Positions 27,035 to 36,153 of a DNA stretch of 64,000 bases are shown here, piece by piece. Each line of letters starts with the position of its first letter. The first letter of the stretch is position 1. A model generated the notes under the pieces. It did not search any database. It saw nothing but the letters and a program-made list of their open reading frames with translations, and was not told where the DNA came from. A program made the translations under genes and the position numbers. Source of the DNA: Ignisphaera sp. (lineage in GTDB: Archaea > Thermoproteota > Thermoprotei_A > Sulfolobales > Ignisphaeraceae); assembly GCA_038831005.1 (NCBI GenBank), contig JAWBKZ010000004.1, forward strand, positions 124,001 to 188,000, written 5' to 3'.

Positions 27035-28414
27035 ATGGAGTTTGAGAAGAGTGGTGCTACAGGTTTTGTATTTAAGGATGAGGTAATAGCTGATTTGCTT
27101 GGAGATATCGAACCTGGTTCTGTTCTACTAGTTCTTGGTCATCCTGGTGCAGGTAAATCAACTTTTGCAGCTGGTATACTTTTTGAGAATTGTTTAAGAT
27201 TCAATGTTAAGGGTGTATACATAAGTCTTGCAGAAACAAGAGAAAAATTCTATAACTACATGAAGAAATTCTCCATGGATTTCGAATATGGCGAAAAAAA
27301 GAATCTCGTGGAATTCATACACATGCCTACTCTAGCAGGTAAAGAATTGCTAGAGGCTATAACTTCTACATTAAGCACCAAGATCTTTACCGAAGGCTAC
27401 TCTATAGCTGTTGTAGACTCGATAACACCTATACTAAACGTGCTTACAACAGATGAAGCTAGATCATACCTACATTCAACACTATACAACTTATCATCAG
27501 TAGCTAAAGCTCTTCTAATATTGATATCCGATCTACCTTTTGCTACAGAGACTGTTGATCTAAAGGGGCTAGAATTTATTGCTGATGCTGTTTTTGTATT
27601 CAAGACAAGAATAGAGAAGAGAATGATAAGCAGATTTATGGAGGTTAGAAAGTTTAGAGGAAAATCAATACCTATGGCAGAAATGCCGTTCGTAATAGAA
27701 GAAGGTAAAGGTATTAGATGCTTATTACCTCCAACAACAGCTGAAGTACCTTACTCTATGGCTATGACAAGCTATAGAGATGAATGCACCAATTCTGTTT
27801 GGGGCTCAATACTCTCAGGTACATATGTAGGTATAGTATCTAGATGCAATATCATACCCTTCTCTATATGGCTTCTCTTAACAAAGCTCATAATGAACTA
27901 TGGCTTAAACTATGGAATTCTAAGCTTTAGAGAATCCAAAGAAGTTACCAAAGAAGTGATAAGTAAATCAGCTCAAGTCCTAGGCATTCCTCCACACTAT
28001 ATTCTACAGAAATCCGTATTTATCGAAAGCCTTAACCCATCAATATTCTCTTCTCAACAGCTGGAGGCTATGCTTTATCGATTTGCTGAACAAAATATAA
28101 ACTTCTTTATAATTGATGGAGCTGAAGCTCTATATCTACACCATGATCCGCTATATGTTGATCAAATGCTTAGATCTCTTTCTACATATATTAAGAATGG
28201 ATTGATAACGGTATTCGAGCTAATCAATGGTGTATATACTCAGACCCAGACATCTAGATACGATATAGTTCATGAAATCATATGTAGAGAAAATACTGTA
28301 GAACACAACGTAGTTAGGGGACGTATCGCTGCTATCGATATAGCTTCATATAATCTTGTAACAAGAATTAGTGAAGAATCTATACTCAAATGCCTAAATA
28401 TTGTTCAGAGATGA
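27035..28414 (+). CDS. KaiC-like RecA-superfamily ATPase, two-domain, second domain degenerate
   Basis: Domain 1 (about 1-235) has Walker A GHPGAGKST at 35-43, the SLAETREKFYNYMKKF segment typical of KaiC-like proteins, and SIAVVDSITPIL as Walker B. Domain 2 (about 245-459) has the length and strand pattern of a second RecA fold (FFIIDGAEALYL resembles Walker B) but no visible Walker A. Start ATG 27035 sits behind GGGAGGAG. The GH5-like gene follows after 21 bases. Function unknown; KaiC-like ATPases usually act in signalling. Confidence 0.85.
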   Translation: MEFEKSGATGFVFKDEVIADLLGDIEPGSVLLVLGHPGAGKSTFAAGILFENCLRFNVKGVYISLAETREKFYNYMKKFSMDFEYGEKKNLVEFIHMPTLAGKELLEAITSTLSTKIFTEGYSIAVVDSITPILNVLTTDEARSYLHSTLYNLSSVAKALLILISDLPFATETVDLKGLEFIADAVFVFKTRIEKRMISRFMEVRKFRGKSIPMAEMPFVIEEGKGIRCLLPPTTAEVPYSMAMTSYRDECTNSVWGSILSGTYVGIVSRCNIIPFSIWLLLTKLIMNYGLNYGILSFRESKEVTKEVISKSAQVLGIPPHYILQKSVFIESLNPSIFSSQQLEAMLYRFAEQNINFFIIDGAEALYLHHDPLYVDQMLRSLSTYIKNGLITVFELINGVYTQTQTSRYDIVHEIICRENTVEHNVVRGRIAAIDIASYNLVTRISEESILKCLNIVQR

Positions 28415-28435
28415 TGAAGAGAGGTTCAAAACAGT

Positions 28436-29584
28436 ATGGATATTTACTACAGAGTTCGAGATTCAGAAATATATGTTGTTAGAGATGAAAAAGAAGACCC
28501 TCTATACATACTAGGTGTAACATGGGTTGGTTTTGAGTATCGTAGTTATGTAGTTCATGGGCTCCACATCAGAAATTGGGTTGAGATACTCCAGACAATT
28601 AAAAGTTTAGGTTTTAATGCAATAAGGCTACCCTTCTGTGCTAATTCTGTGAGACCTGGTGTTAAGCCTGCTCCTAGAGCTATAAGTTATGCCTATAATC
28701 GAGATCTCTATGGACTAGACTCTATATCTATAATGGAGAAGATTATAGCTAAAGCTGCTGAACTAGGTATATACGTACTTCTATGTTTTCATAACATAAG
28801 CTGTATAATTATGGAGCCTCTATGGTATACACAAACATTTAGTGAACAAAATACAATAGATACATGGATAGCCATTGCTAAAAGATTTGGAAAATACTGG
28901 AATGTTATAGGAGCAGAATTGTTTAATAATCCCCATGGTATTGGACCTAGACAAGCATACTATACAAGAGGTGATAGCGCTACCTGGGGTATGGGTAACC
29001 CGAAAACTGATTGGAATCTAGCTGCTGAAAGAATAGGTAAAGCTATACTAGAGGTGGCACCTCATTGGCTAATAATAGTTAAAGGAACACAGTACACCAA
29101 TACACAATCAGATAATGTACCACTGTATCCTGATTCAACGTTCTGGGGCGAGGATCTGAGAGCAGTGAAAGATTATCCTGTGAACTTACCTAGAGATAAA
29201 CTAGTCTATGGTGTTAATACCTATGGACCTGACATGTTTGTTCAATCCTATATCGATGATCCTAGCGTATTTCCTGATAATCTGTACCTTATATGGGATC
29301 AGAACTGGGGATATGTGAAGAAGCAGCTAGGATATCCAATAGTTATAGCTGAATTTGGTGGTAAATGTGGTGAAAGTGATCCTAGAGATGCTGTATGGCA
29401 TACCAAGTTTATTGAGTATCTTATCGATAATGATATGTGTTACTGGTTCTATCTTGCTCTAAATCCTGAGCATCCTGAAACAGGTGGGCTACTTAATAAT
29501 GATTGGGTTACAGTAAAACAGTATAAGTATGTTCTATTAAAGAAACTCATGGATTATTGCATAAATAGGTATAGCAGGAGGTAG
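28436..29584 (+). CDS. GH5-like cellulase-fold protein lacking the catalytic acid/base glutamate
   Basis: 382 residues with clear GH5 (endoglucanase-type) features: LGVTWVGFEYRS at the N-terminus, GFNAIRLPFC near 59-68, FHN near 118 and the nucleophile strand PIVIAEFGGKCG (E306). The family's acid/base motif NEP is replaced: AELFNNPHG, with Asn at position 165. The usual His of the HxY motif is also Asn (N261, in YGVNTYGPD). There is no signal peptide or membrane segment, so the protein should be cytoplasmic. Second gene of the KaiC-like operon. It may be a carbohydrate-binding or transferase relative. Confidence 0.85.
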   Translation: MDIYYRVRDSEIYVVRDEKEDPLYILGVTWVGFEYRSYVVHGLHIRNWVEILQTIKSLGFNAIRLPFCANSVRPGVKPAPRAISYAYNRDLYGLDSISIMEKIIAKAAELGIYVLLCFHNISCIIMEPLWYTQTFSEQNTIDTWIAIAKRFGKYWNVIGAELFNNPHGIGPRQAYYTRGDSATWGMGNPKTDWNLAAERIGKAILEVAPHWLIIVKGTQYTNTQSDNVPLYPDSTFWGEDLRAVKDYPVNLPRDKLVYGVNTYGPDMFVQSYIDDPSVFPDNLYLIWDQNWGYVKKQLGYPIVIAEFGGKCGESDPRDAVWHTKFIEYLIDNDMCYWFYLALNPEHPETGGLLNNDWVTVKQYKYVLLKKLMDYCINRYSRR

Positions 29585-29644
29585 TTAGCAGGTTTTGTGA
29601 ATAAAGTATCACATGTACATGTAGTTGTCTATATCCTATCTCTA

Positions 29645-30718
29645 TCAGTTATAGTCTTTGCTATTCTTGAGCCACTCTGTATCTAGAGCATATCGAAGTA
29701 TTGCCATAACTCCTCCCAACATCTTCACTCTCTCACCAGGAGGTGATTTGCTTGGAACTATCACTATATTACCATTTTTCTCAACCACATTCCTTAAAAT
29801 CTTATCAATTTTTTCTCGTATCTCGCTAAATCCGCTGAGCAGCTCATCTATTATTAGAAGCTTTTCTACAGCACCTACCTCTGCAGCAATCTCTACATGA
29901 TCTATACCATATGCAACTCTACCTATATCTTTAACTATAAGCATATCGAAGTATTCTAGAATTTCACTAGCTTTCGCTATAGCTGTATCCTTTATAACAG
30001 ATCTGACTATATCTCTATGGAGAAGTTCTTGAAGACCTGCATAACCACCATTTGCAACGCTATCAGTATAGATCCTAAGTTCTCTATCGAGAGACTCTAT
30101 AACCTTCTTAATACGATTCTTCAGATCCCCAGGAGAACCTATTACAACAGCTTCAACTCTATATCTACGAGCAGTTTCAACAATCCTTCTAGCCAGTTCA
30201 TCAACAAGATCTTCTACAGCTTCCTCAAAACCTTCATCACTTACAGGAAGAGACACATTCTTTTCATCAACAATCCTAAGCCCCTGCATCTGGAGTAAAG
30301 CTATAGAATATTCATCAAAATCTACAGAAACCAGAAGAAGATTCATAGGTTTCAAGAATTTGAGCATATCCTCCACAGTCCTTCTATTCCAAATACTTTT
30401 AAATATTACCACCTCAGAACCAATACCAACAGAAACAGTATGATGAGAACCCAAAACACCAAAACGATCAGGACCTTCAACAACAATACCATGAATCCTC
30501 AACCTATTTGTAAAAGGCTGAAACTCAAGCCTCAACACCTTTACCGTTAAAACCATAGGAAGCCTTCTCTTCTCATCCCCAATACTAACATCTCTTGTGG
30601 TTAAAGCCTTAACAAGATCACCAGAAGAAATAAATAAGCTAAGAAGCCATAGATCATCCTCAGAATCAACTCTAACCCTAATCACACCATGTTTATCATC
30701 TAAAACATCTAAACGCAA
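29645..30718 (-). CDS. pelA: Pelota (Dom34), ribosome rescue factor
   Basis: From TTG 30718 the protein reads LRLDVLDDKHGVIRVRVDSE, then the Lsm-like N domain (DLWLLSLFISSGDLVKALTT), the central eRF1-like domain (LLLVSVDFDEYSIALLQMQG, VIGSPGDLKNRIKK) and the C-domain (HVEIAAEVGAVEKLLIIDEL; ending near GGVMAILRY). aPelota with aEF1A or ABCE1 recognises stalled ribosomes. A longer frame to 30793 would run into the SRP RNA gene. The TTG start keeps the usual ~357-residue length. It lies only about 20 bases after the SRP RNA 3' end. Confidence 0.9.
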   Translation of the reverse strand: MRLDVLDDKHGVIRVRVDSEDDLWLLSLFISSGDLVKALTTRDVSIGDEKRRLPMVLTVKVLRLEFQPFTNRLRIHGIVVEGPDRFGVLGSHHTVSVGIGSEVVIFKSIWNRRTVEDMLKFLKPMNLLLVSVDFDEYSIALLQMQGLRIVDEKNVSLPVSDEGFEEAVEDLVDELARRIVETARRYRVEAVVIGSPGDLKNRIKKVIESLDRELRIYTDSVANGGYAGLQELLHRDIVRSVIKDTAIAKASEILEYFDMLIVKDIGRVAYGIDHVEIAAEVGAVEKLLIIDELLSGFSEIREKIDKILRNVVEKNGNIVIVPSKSPPGERVKMLGGVMAILRYALDTEWLKNSKDYN

Positions 30719-30740
30719 CAAACAACACCACAACACAAGC

Positions 30741-31054
30741 GGTGCACAGCCCTCAATACTGGTGTATATAGGTGTATATAGCCTACTACACAATCGAACC
30801 TCGACCCCGTAGACCCATGAACGCTGGTGTCAGAGGTTAGGTTGCTCCCTTCCGGACCTGGCCGCTTTCCCCCTGTAAAGATGGTGGCTACCTCCCTCCA
30901 GAGATAGCCCCACCACCACCAGCCCCATGGGGCGGGGGTCATCGCGATTGTGTAGTAGGCTATATACACCTATATACACCAGTATTGAGTTACTGGCCCC
31001 CGTAACCCGCCGGGTTTCAGAGGGTGGGAGACCCTCTAGCCCTACCTGTGCACC
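30741..31054 (-). ncRNA. signal recognition particle RNA (archaeal 7S RNA)
   Basis: On the minus strand the 314-base segment starts and ends with complementary GGTGCACAG/CTGTGCACC (helix 1). It contains the SRP54-binding helix 8 core (CAGGTCCGG AAGGGAGCAACC) and a GC-rich helix 6 region. Helix 5 is formed by a perfect 45-base inverted repeat (30752-30796 with 30945-30989), unusually AT-rich. The RNA joins SRP19 and SRP54 for co-translational targeting. The promoter is upstream at 31081-31088; the Pelota gene follows directly. Confidence 0.95.
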
Positions 31055-31080
31055 GCAAGATATAGTGTTGGACATGACGG

Positions 31081-31088
31081 TTTAAAAG
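31081..31088 (-). promoter_or_regulatory. TATA box of the SRP RNA gene
   Basis: CTTTTAAA on the minus strand lies about 27-34 bases before the RNA 5' end at 31054, preceded by a purine-rich BRE-like GAA. Spacing is as expected for a strong archaeal promoter. Confidence 0.65.
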
Positions 31089-31280
31089 TTCTGTTCGTCT
31101 ATAGATCAACACATTAGTATTACTTTATTCTCTATTCAGTTTATTCTTTATGCATACATGATGATCAATACCTTTTCTCTTGGAGCATTATTTGTACAAC
31201 GACCTACGCATTGGTTTCTATGATCCTTAACGTCATGTTTATATATTTTGTTTGCTCTATTTCTGATTTGGGTATATGTT

Positions 31281-31469
31281 ATGGCTGCATGTAGTAAATC
31301 TGTAAGTGTTAAAACACCTGAAGGAGCTGAAAAAAGTCTTGTGCCTAAGAAGGTTTGGAGTTTAGCACCTAGAGGTAGAAAAGGAGTAAAAATAGGTTTG
31401 TTCCAAGATCCAGCATCAGGAAAATACTTTAGAGCAAAAGTACCAGACGACTATCCAGAATGCGGATAA
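31281..31469 (+). CDS. cren7: chromatin protein Cren7
   Basis: From ATG 31281, about 62 residues: [37 protein letters not shown] and [13 protein letters not shown]. These are near-identical to Cren7 of other crenarchaea, an SH3-like protein that binds and bends DNA in the minor groove. The upstream in-frame start (31248) would add an unrelated hydrophobic leader. A seven-T run at 31488-31494 follows the stop. Confidence 0.96.
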   Translation: MAACSKSVSVKTPEGAEKSLVPKKVWSLAPRGRKGVKIGLFQDPASGKYFRAKVPDDYPECG

Positions 31470-31487
31470 CCAAACACAAATAAAACA

Positions 31488-31494
31488 TTTTTTT
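31488..31494 (+). terminator. T-tract terminator after cren7
   Basis: Seven consecutive T residues on the coding strand 19 bases after the cren7 stop, the common form of intrinsic terminator in archaea. Confidence 0.5.
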
Positions 31495-31585
31495 AAGGAT
31501 TGTCCCTACCTTTACATCTTCTATGTATATATAGACTTATATACCCGACTATTGCTATACGCATATACGGTGATAACAATCGGTA

Positions 31586-32869
31586 TTGCCTCTGAATGTT
31601 AAATCTGTGGTTGAGTTAGTCCTAAGGCATAACAGTTGGAGAAGATTTGAAACAATAAATCTTATCGCTTCTGAAAATGTTATGTCTCCTCTTGCTGAGG
31701 CTGTCTATGTTAGCGATATGATGCATAGATATGCTGAAGGAAAGCCGAAAAAACGATACTATCAAGGAAGTCTATATGTGGATGAAGTCGAGCTTCTAGT
31801 TCAGAGATATATGTCTGAGTTGCTTTGTGTAAAATTTGTTGAGCCTAGAGCTATAAGTGGAACTATAGCTAATGCTATTGCATTTACTTCAGTTGCTAAA
31901 GCTGGAGATAAGGCAACTATTTCTACTATCCAGGCTGGAGCACACATATCCCATACGAGGGAAGGAGTTTTAGGAGCTCTAGGTATAGAGCATATCGAGA
32001 TGCCATTTGATTTAGAGACATGGAACATCGATATCGATTCTTCTAGAAAGATAATCGAGAATATTAGACCTAAGCTTGTTGTTCTAGGAGCTTCAGCATA
32101 TCTATTCCCACATCCAACAAAAGCTATAGCTGAAATAGCTCATAGTGTTGGAGCAGTAGTTATCCATGATGTTGCTCATGTGCTAGGACTTATAGCGGGT
32201 AAGAAATGGCCTAACCCGGTACATGAAGGAGCTGATATCGTTACCTCTTCTACCCATAAAACATTCCCAGGACCGCAGGGAGGTCTACTCTATACAGATG
32301 ATCCACAACTCTATAAACTGATCTCAAAGAACGTACTGAAATTCGTAAGCAACCACCATCTACACAGATTGCCAGCTCTAGCTGTAACAGCTCTAGAGAT
32401 GATGTACTTCGGGGAAGCTTATGCAGAACAGATTGTACGGAATGCAAAACGATTTGCAGAAAGTCTAGCAGAAGAAGGATTCAACGTTGTTGCAGAACAC
32501 CTAGGGTATACTAGCTCCCATATAGTTCTAGTCGATATACGTAAACACTATCCTGCAGCAAAAGCAGCTAAACTTCTTGAAGAAGCAAACATCATAGCAA
32601 ATAAGAACTTACTACCATGGGACTCTCTAGATCCTGAAAACCCAAGCGGGCTACGTTTCGGTGTCCAAGAGATGACTAGGCTCGGAATGAAGGAAGAAGA
32701 CTTTGCCGAGGTAGCTAAACTCATTAGAGAGATACTTATAGATAGAAAAGATGTTGACGAAATCAGGAAGAAGGTTATAGACTTCCGCAAACAGTTTACA
32801 TCAGTACACTACGGCTTCAAGTTACCTGAAGAACTATACAGTGATCTACTCATATCATTCAGATTATAA
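31586..32869 (+). CDS. glyA: serine hydroxymethyltransferase
   Basis: 427 residues with the SHMT signatures: [17 protein letters not shown] at 25-40, [13 protein letters not shown] at 57-69, [14 protein letters not shown] at 192-205 and the PLP-binding [14 protein letters not shown] with lysine at about 225. It interconverts serine and glycine using a folate or tetrahydromethanopterin-type C1 carrier. Start is TTG at 31586, giving [11 protein letters not shown]. The gene runs convergent to the tRNA-Ser(CGA) gene. Confidence 0.95.
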   Translation: MPLNVKSVVELVLRHNSWRRFETINLIASENVMSPLAEAVYVSDMMHRYAEGKPKKRYYQGSLYVDEVELLVQRYMSELLCVKFVEPRAISGTIANAIAFTSVAKAGDKATISTIQAGAHISHTREGVLGALGIEHIEMPFDLETWNIDIDSSRKIIENIRPKLVVLGASAYLFPHPTKAIAEIAHSVGAVVIHDVAHVLGLIAGKKWPNPVHEGADIVTSSTHKTFPGPQGGLLYTDDPQLYKLISKNVLKFVSNHHLHRLPALAVTALEMMYFGEAYAEQIVRNAKRFAESLAEEGFNVVAEHLGYTSSHIVLVDIRKHYPAAKAAKLLEEANIIANKNLLPWDSLDPENPSGLRFGVQEMTRLGMKEEDFAEVAKLIREILIDRKDVDEIRKKVIDFRKQFTSVHYGFKLPEELYSDLLISFRL

Positions 32870-32890
32870 GCACCAGAACTTAATGGTATT

Positions 32891-32977
32891 TGGCGCCGGG
32901 GGCGGGATTCGAACCCGCGCGGGGAAACCCCCAGTGGGTCTCGAGCCCACCGCCTTGAACCACTCGGCCACCCCGGC
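32891..32977 (-). tRNA. tRNA-Ser (CGA)
   Basis: Class II cloverleaf on the minus strand: acceptor GCCGGGG/CCCCGGC, D arm GCCGAGTGGTTCAAGGC, anticodon stem GTGGG/CCCAC with loop CTCGAGA (anticodon CGA), long variable arm and T arm GCGGG TTCGAAT CCCGC. The discriminator is G, and CCA is encoded at 32891-32893. No intron. A TATA-like TTTATAAAACC lies upstream around 33022-33033. Confidence 0.95.
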
Positions 32978-33074
32978 ACATATCTTTTTACACTAATAAC
33001 CTAAGCTAGAATCTAGACTATAGGTTTTATAAAGGTTTTATTAGGTCTATAGAATCTAGTTGTAAAGGATTCAC

Positions 33075-34238
33075 ATGCTACTATATGATGAATTGCTTAT
33101 TGGGGCGCTCTCTAAGGTATTTAAGGATAGACTTGAAGAGTTTCTGAACTCTTTAACGAGTCCTGGTAAAAGGTATTATGTACGTGTAAATACTTTGAAG
33201 ACTTCTCCTGAACATATTGTGGAATCCCTTAGATCTAGAGGCGTAGAGATATACAGAGATGAAGATCTCTACGAAGCTATATACTTTCCTATTAAAGGTC
33301 CATACAAAGTAGATCCTAGGGATAAGGTCGTGGTGGTAGATAAATATACTGCTGAATCAGTCTACATAGGCTCTCATCTATATGGTCCTGGTGTTATCAC
33401 TTGCTCAAGAGATATAGAGCGTGGAGATACCGTAGCTATTGTATCTGAGAACAGCGTTGTTGTGGGTGAAGGTACAGCCATGATGAGTTGTAGAGAAATG
33501 CTTATGAAAAGAAAAGGTGTAGCAGTACAGGTTACTGCTTCTGTTTATAGAGTTCCATCCATAAGAAGCTTCCCAGAGTATGAGAAGGGTATGATTTATC
33601 CACAAAGTCTTGCGGCTATGTATGTAGCCCATATTGTTGATCCTAGACCTAGAGAGCTTATACTTGATGTTTGTGCTGCACCAGGAGGTAAAACAAGCCA
33701 TATAGTTGAACTCTCTAGAGGTAGGACACATGTTATTGCATTAGATCATTCAGCGAAAAGGTTAGAGAATATGAGGCTAGAGATGGATAGACTAGGGTGT
33801 ACCCCTTTCATAGAGATATGGAGATCTGATTCACGATATGTACATGTAGATTTCGGTGGAATGAAGGTAGATAAAATTGTTGTTGATCCTCCTTGTAGTG
33901 CTTTAGGTGTAAGACCAAAGATCTACGATATTAAAAGCTATAGAGATGTGGTTACAGCTGCAAAATACCAGATACAGTTTCTAAGATCTGCTACAAAACT
34001 ACTTAAGAGAGGTGGCGTAGTGGTGTATTCCACTTGTACAGTTACATTAGAGGAGAATGAAGAAATAATTGAGAAGATTCTTTCTGAAGATAGATGTCTA
34101 GAACCTGTACCTATAGATGTTAAGAGAGGTTCAAGAGGATATAGAGGCTCTGTCTATGGTGATGCTTTTCTTAGGTTCTATCCACATGAACATGACACTA
34201 CTGGTTACTTTATAGCTAAACTCGTTAAGAAATGCTAG
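33075..34238 (+). CDS. RsmB/NOP2/NSUN-family RNA m5C methyltransferase with PUA domain (NSUN6-like)
   Basis: A PUA domain (about 85-165, with DKYTAESVYIGSHLYGPGV) sits between the N-terminal RNA-binding part and the Rossmann methyltransferase. The latter has LILDVCAAPGGKTSHI (AdoMet motif I), VVDPPCSALG (first catalytic-region Cys) and VVYSTCTVTLEENE (catalytic TC motif). The domain order resembles NSUN6, which makes m5C72 in tRNA acceptor stems. Start ATG 33075. The convergent PIN gene's stop overlaps this gene by 4 bases. Confidence 0.9.
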   Translation: MLLYDELLIGALSKVFKDRLEEFLNSLTSPGKRYYVRVNTLKTSPEHIVESLRSRGVEIYRDEDLYEAIYFPIKGPYKVDPRDKVVVVDKYTAESVYIGSHLYGPGVITCSRDIERGDTVAIVSENSVVVGEGTAMMSCREMLMKRKGVAVQVTASVYRVPSIRSFPEYEKGMIYPQSLAAMYVAHIVDPRPRELILDVCAAPGGKTSHIVELSRGRTHVIALDHSAKRLENMRLEMDRLGCTPFIEIWRSDSRYVHVDFGGMKVDKIVVDPPCSALGVRPKIYDIKSYRDVVTAAKYQIQFLRSATKLLKRGGVVVYSTCTVTLEENEEIIEKILSEDRCLEPVPIDVKRGSRGYRGSVYGDAFLRFYPHEHDTTGYFIAKLVKKC

Positions 34239-34642
34239 ATCCTCTTTCCACTGTGTATACCTAGGTTCTTGATAGATCTAAATTCTATACCAATGGTTTT
34301 TAGTATCTTCTGCATATCGTAATCATCTGTAAAGACTATGGGTCTACGGCCTCTAGATCTATACTCTATAGCTAGTGCTAGAACTTCTATATCTGTTTCA
34401 GACAGTTCTCCATAGAGATTCATTCTCTTAGCAATAGATTTTGCTTCCTCAATGTATCTAGCTGAAGGCTCCTCTACATGGAATCTATCTACAGCAGCTG
34501 CTACATCAAGTCTAGCAATGCTTTCGCTATCCTTAACCTCCTTAACTACACTAGGTGTTGTAACTATCTCTCCTCTGTATATGTAGAGCTGAAGAGCTGA
34601 GAGAAACGCAGCTGTATCGAATATATATACCTCAGAATTCAC
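34235..34642 (-). CDS. PIN-domain protein, Nob1-like
   Basis: A PIN nuclease fold is visible: EVYIFDTAAFLSAL (first Asp), SVVKEVKDSES (Glu), ELSETDIEVLALA (Asp) and IVFTDDYDMQKIL (last Asp). The pattern fits archaeal Nob1-type PIN domains that cut the 3' end of 16S rRNA, but the usual C-terminal zinc ribbon is missing. GTG at 34642 is preferred; the frame can be extended to 34699 but would overlap NAD kinase by 68 bases instead of 11. Cotranscribed with NAD kinase. Confidence 0.8.
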   Translation of the reverse strand: MNSEVYIFDTAAFLSALQLYIYRGEIVTTPSVVKEVKDSESIARLDVAAAVDRFHVEEPSARYIEEAKSIAKRMNLYGELSETDIEVLALAIEYRSRGRRPIVFTDDYDMQKILKTIGIEFRSIKNLGIHSGKRI

Positions 34643-35468
34643 AACTCTGCACCCTTCTATATGTTTCAAATCTCTTAAATCTGACAAACCTAACCCCAAA
34701 CTCAGCTCTAGATATAGTGACTCTTCCTCTAGGCAGTAGTTCGGCTACAGTATCGCCATCAACTATACATGTAGCTGTATCACCTTCACTAACATTCTCT
34801 ATTTCTAGAACTCTGTTAGCTGATAAGACTACAGGTCTAGCATTAGGTTGAAGTGGAGCCAGAGGAGTGATAGTTATTGCCTCAACATTAACATCTACAA
34901 CAGGACCTCCAGCAGAAAATGTGTATGCTGAAGAACCGAGCGGTGTTGCAACTATAGCACCATCACCATCAAATCTGTAAAGAATATCCCCATCAACTCT
35001 AACCTCAAGCGATATAACTCTAGACCCAAGGTATCTAGAAACAGCTACAACAACATCATTTACAGCATAAGGTATATGTTTCTGTTCTACACCATCTATA
35101 GCGATCTTAAGCATCATATACTCATGTATGGTGTATCTACCTTCAACAAGATCTCTAAGTCTGTTTCGTACTTCTGGGGGATCCACATCGAATAGGAACC
35201 CTCTACGTCCAGCTTTAACGGTAACTATAGGGATTCTCATTGAGCCGAGTTTATGAATAGTTCTAAGAAGAGTTCCATCTCCACCTACAACTACTAAGAA
35301 ATCTATGCTCTCGATCCCTAAAGAGAACGTTTTACTCCATTCTAGATCTTTAGCAATATCTTCATCAACAAGAACCTCAATACCAAGAGTTTCACAATAC
35401 CTGAGTATCTCTCTAGCTATTTCGTAGGGTATTCTACCACCTTTTTTAGCTGTAAGACCTATAATCAT
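34632..35468 (-). CDS. nadK: NAD kinase
   Basis: 278 residues with the diagnostic VVVGGDGTLLRTI (GGDGT at 62-66), the nucleotide-binding NDVVVAVSR region and GDGAIVATPLGSSAYTFSAGGP near 165-190. It phosphorylates NAD(H) to NADP(H) using ATP or polyphosphate. Start ATG 35468. Its stop overlaps the start of the downstream PIN gene. Confidence 0.95.
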   Translation of the reverse strand: MIIGLTAKKGGRIPYEIAREILRYCETLGIEVLVDEDIAKDLEWSKTFSLGIESIDFLVVVGGDGTLLRTIHKLGSMRIPIVTVKAGRRGFLFDVDPPEVRNRLRDLVEGRYTIHEYMMLKIAIDGVEQKHIPYAVNDVVVAVSRYLGSRVISLEVRVDGDILYRFDGDGAIVATPLGSSAYTFSAGGPVVDVNVEAITITPLAPLQPNARPVVLSANRVLEIENVSEGDTATCIVDGDTVAELLPRGRVTISRAEFGVRFVRFKRFETYRRVQSCEF

Positions 35469-35624
35469 TAGCTATCCTCCAATGCAACAAATGTTATTCT
35501 GTATCAATCTTGTTGTTCCCAACATTTATTTCTTTCTCTATAAATCAGAAAGATCCCATTGGCATATTCAATAGCGCGGATGAGTTGTTGATGAACCATA
35601 TAACCGGCTACTCATTATAATCAG

Positions 35625-36083
35625 CTACAATATGCCTATAGTTTCTAGATCTAGAACATAGATATCCACCACAAGTGTTGTATCTTGTCTCTTTAGCCTC
35701 TCTATTAGATCTCTTCTTATATGTTTCGATCCTTTATTTGCATTTATAGCTACTGTTGCAGAATCTATGTAGCTGCTCCTTCTCACCACTATTTTCCTAG
35801 GATCATTGAGAACCAGATTCTTATTCCCTTGAGCTACCACGATATCTGTGACATTATCTACATTCAAGACTATTAAAGCAATTGATGTATCTTTCTTCAA
35901 CAATTCTCTAATTCTTGGATCTAGTTCTGATGCACTTTTATCGAGGTTTATACCTATTATGCAGTCTCCTCTCTCCGTCAGATAATCATCTTTCGTGAGT
36001 TCAAATGTTGTAGGATGTAGTGCCTTAATGTTTTTGTGTCCTTTTGCTACGACTCTATCTCTGTATACAGAGATATAGTTCAT
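35625..36083 (-). CDS. DUF371 family protein
   Basis: 152 residues with the DUF371 (COG2090) pattern: VVAKGHKNIKALHPTTFELT, DYLTERGDCIIGI and ATVAINANKGSKHIRRDLIE. Function unknown; the family is broadly archaeal, beta-rich and without a signal peptide. Start ATG 36083. It is divergent from the pcm gene with 70 bases between. Confidence 0.85.
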   Translation of the reverse strand: MNYISVYRDRVVAKGHKNIKALHPTTFELTKDDYLTERGDCIIGINLDKSASELDPRIRELLKKDTSIALIVLNVDNVTDIVVAQGNKNLVLNDPRKIVVRRSSYIDSATVAINANKGSKHIRRDLIERLKRQDTTLVVDIYVLDLETIGIL

Positions 36084-36153
36084 AGATACACCATAAAGAT
36101 AATATCTTGGTGAAGCTATTAGTATATCGAGTAGTGTATCTAGGGATAATGCT

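Noticed and set aside
30709-31075. Minus-strand protein frames over the SRP RNA gene
   Set aside because: Gly/Trp-rich translations arise from the structured RNA, which is identified with high confidence.
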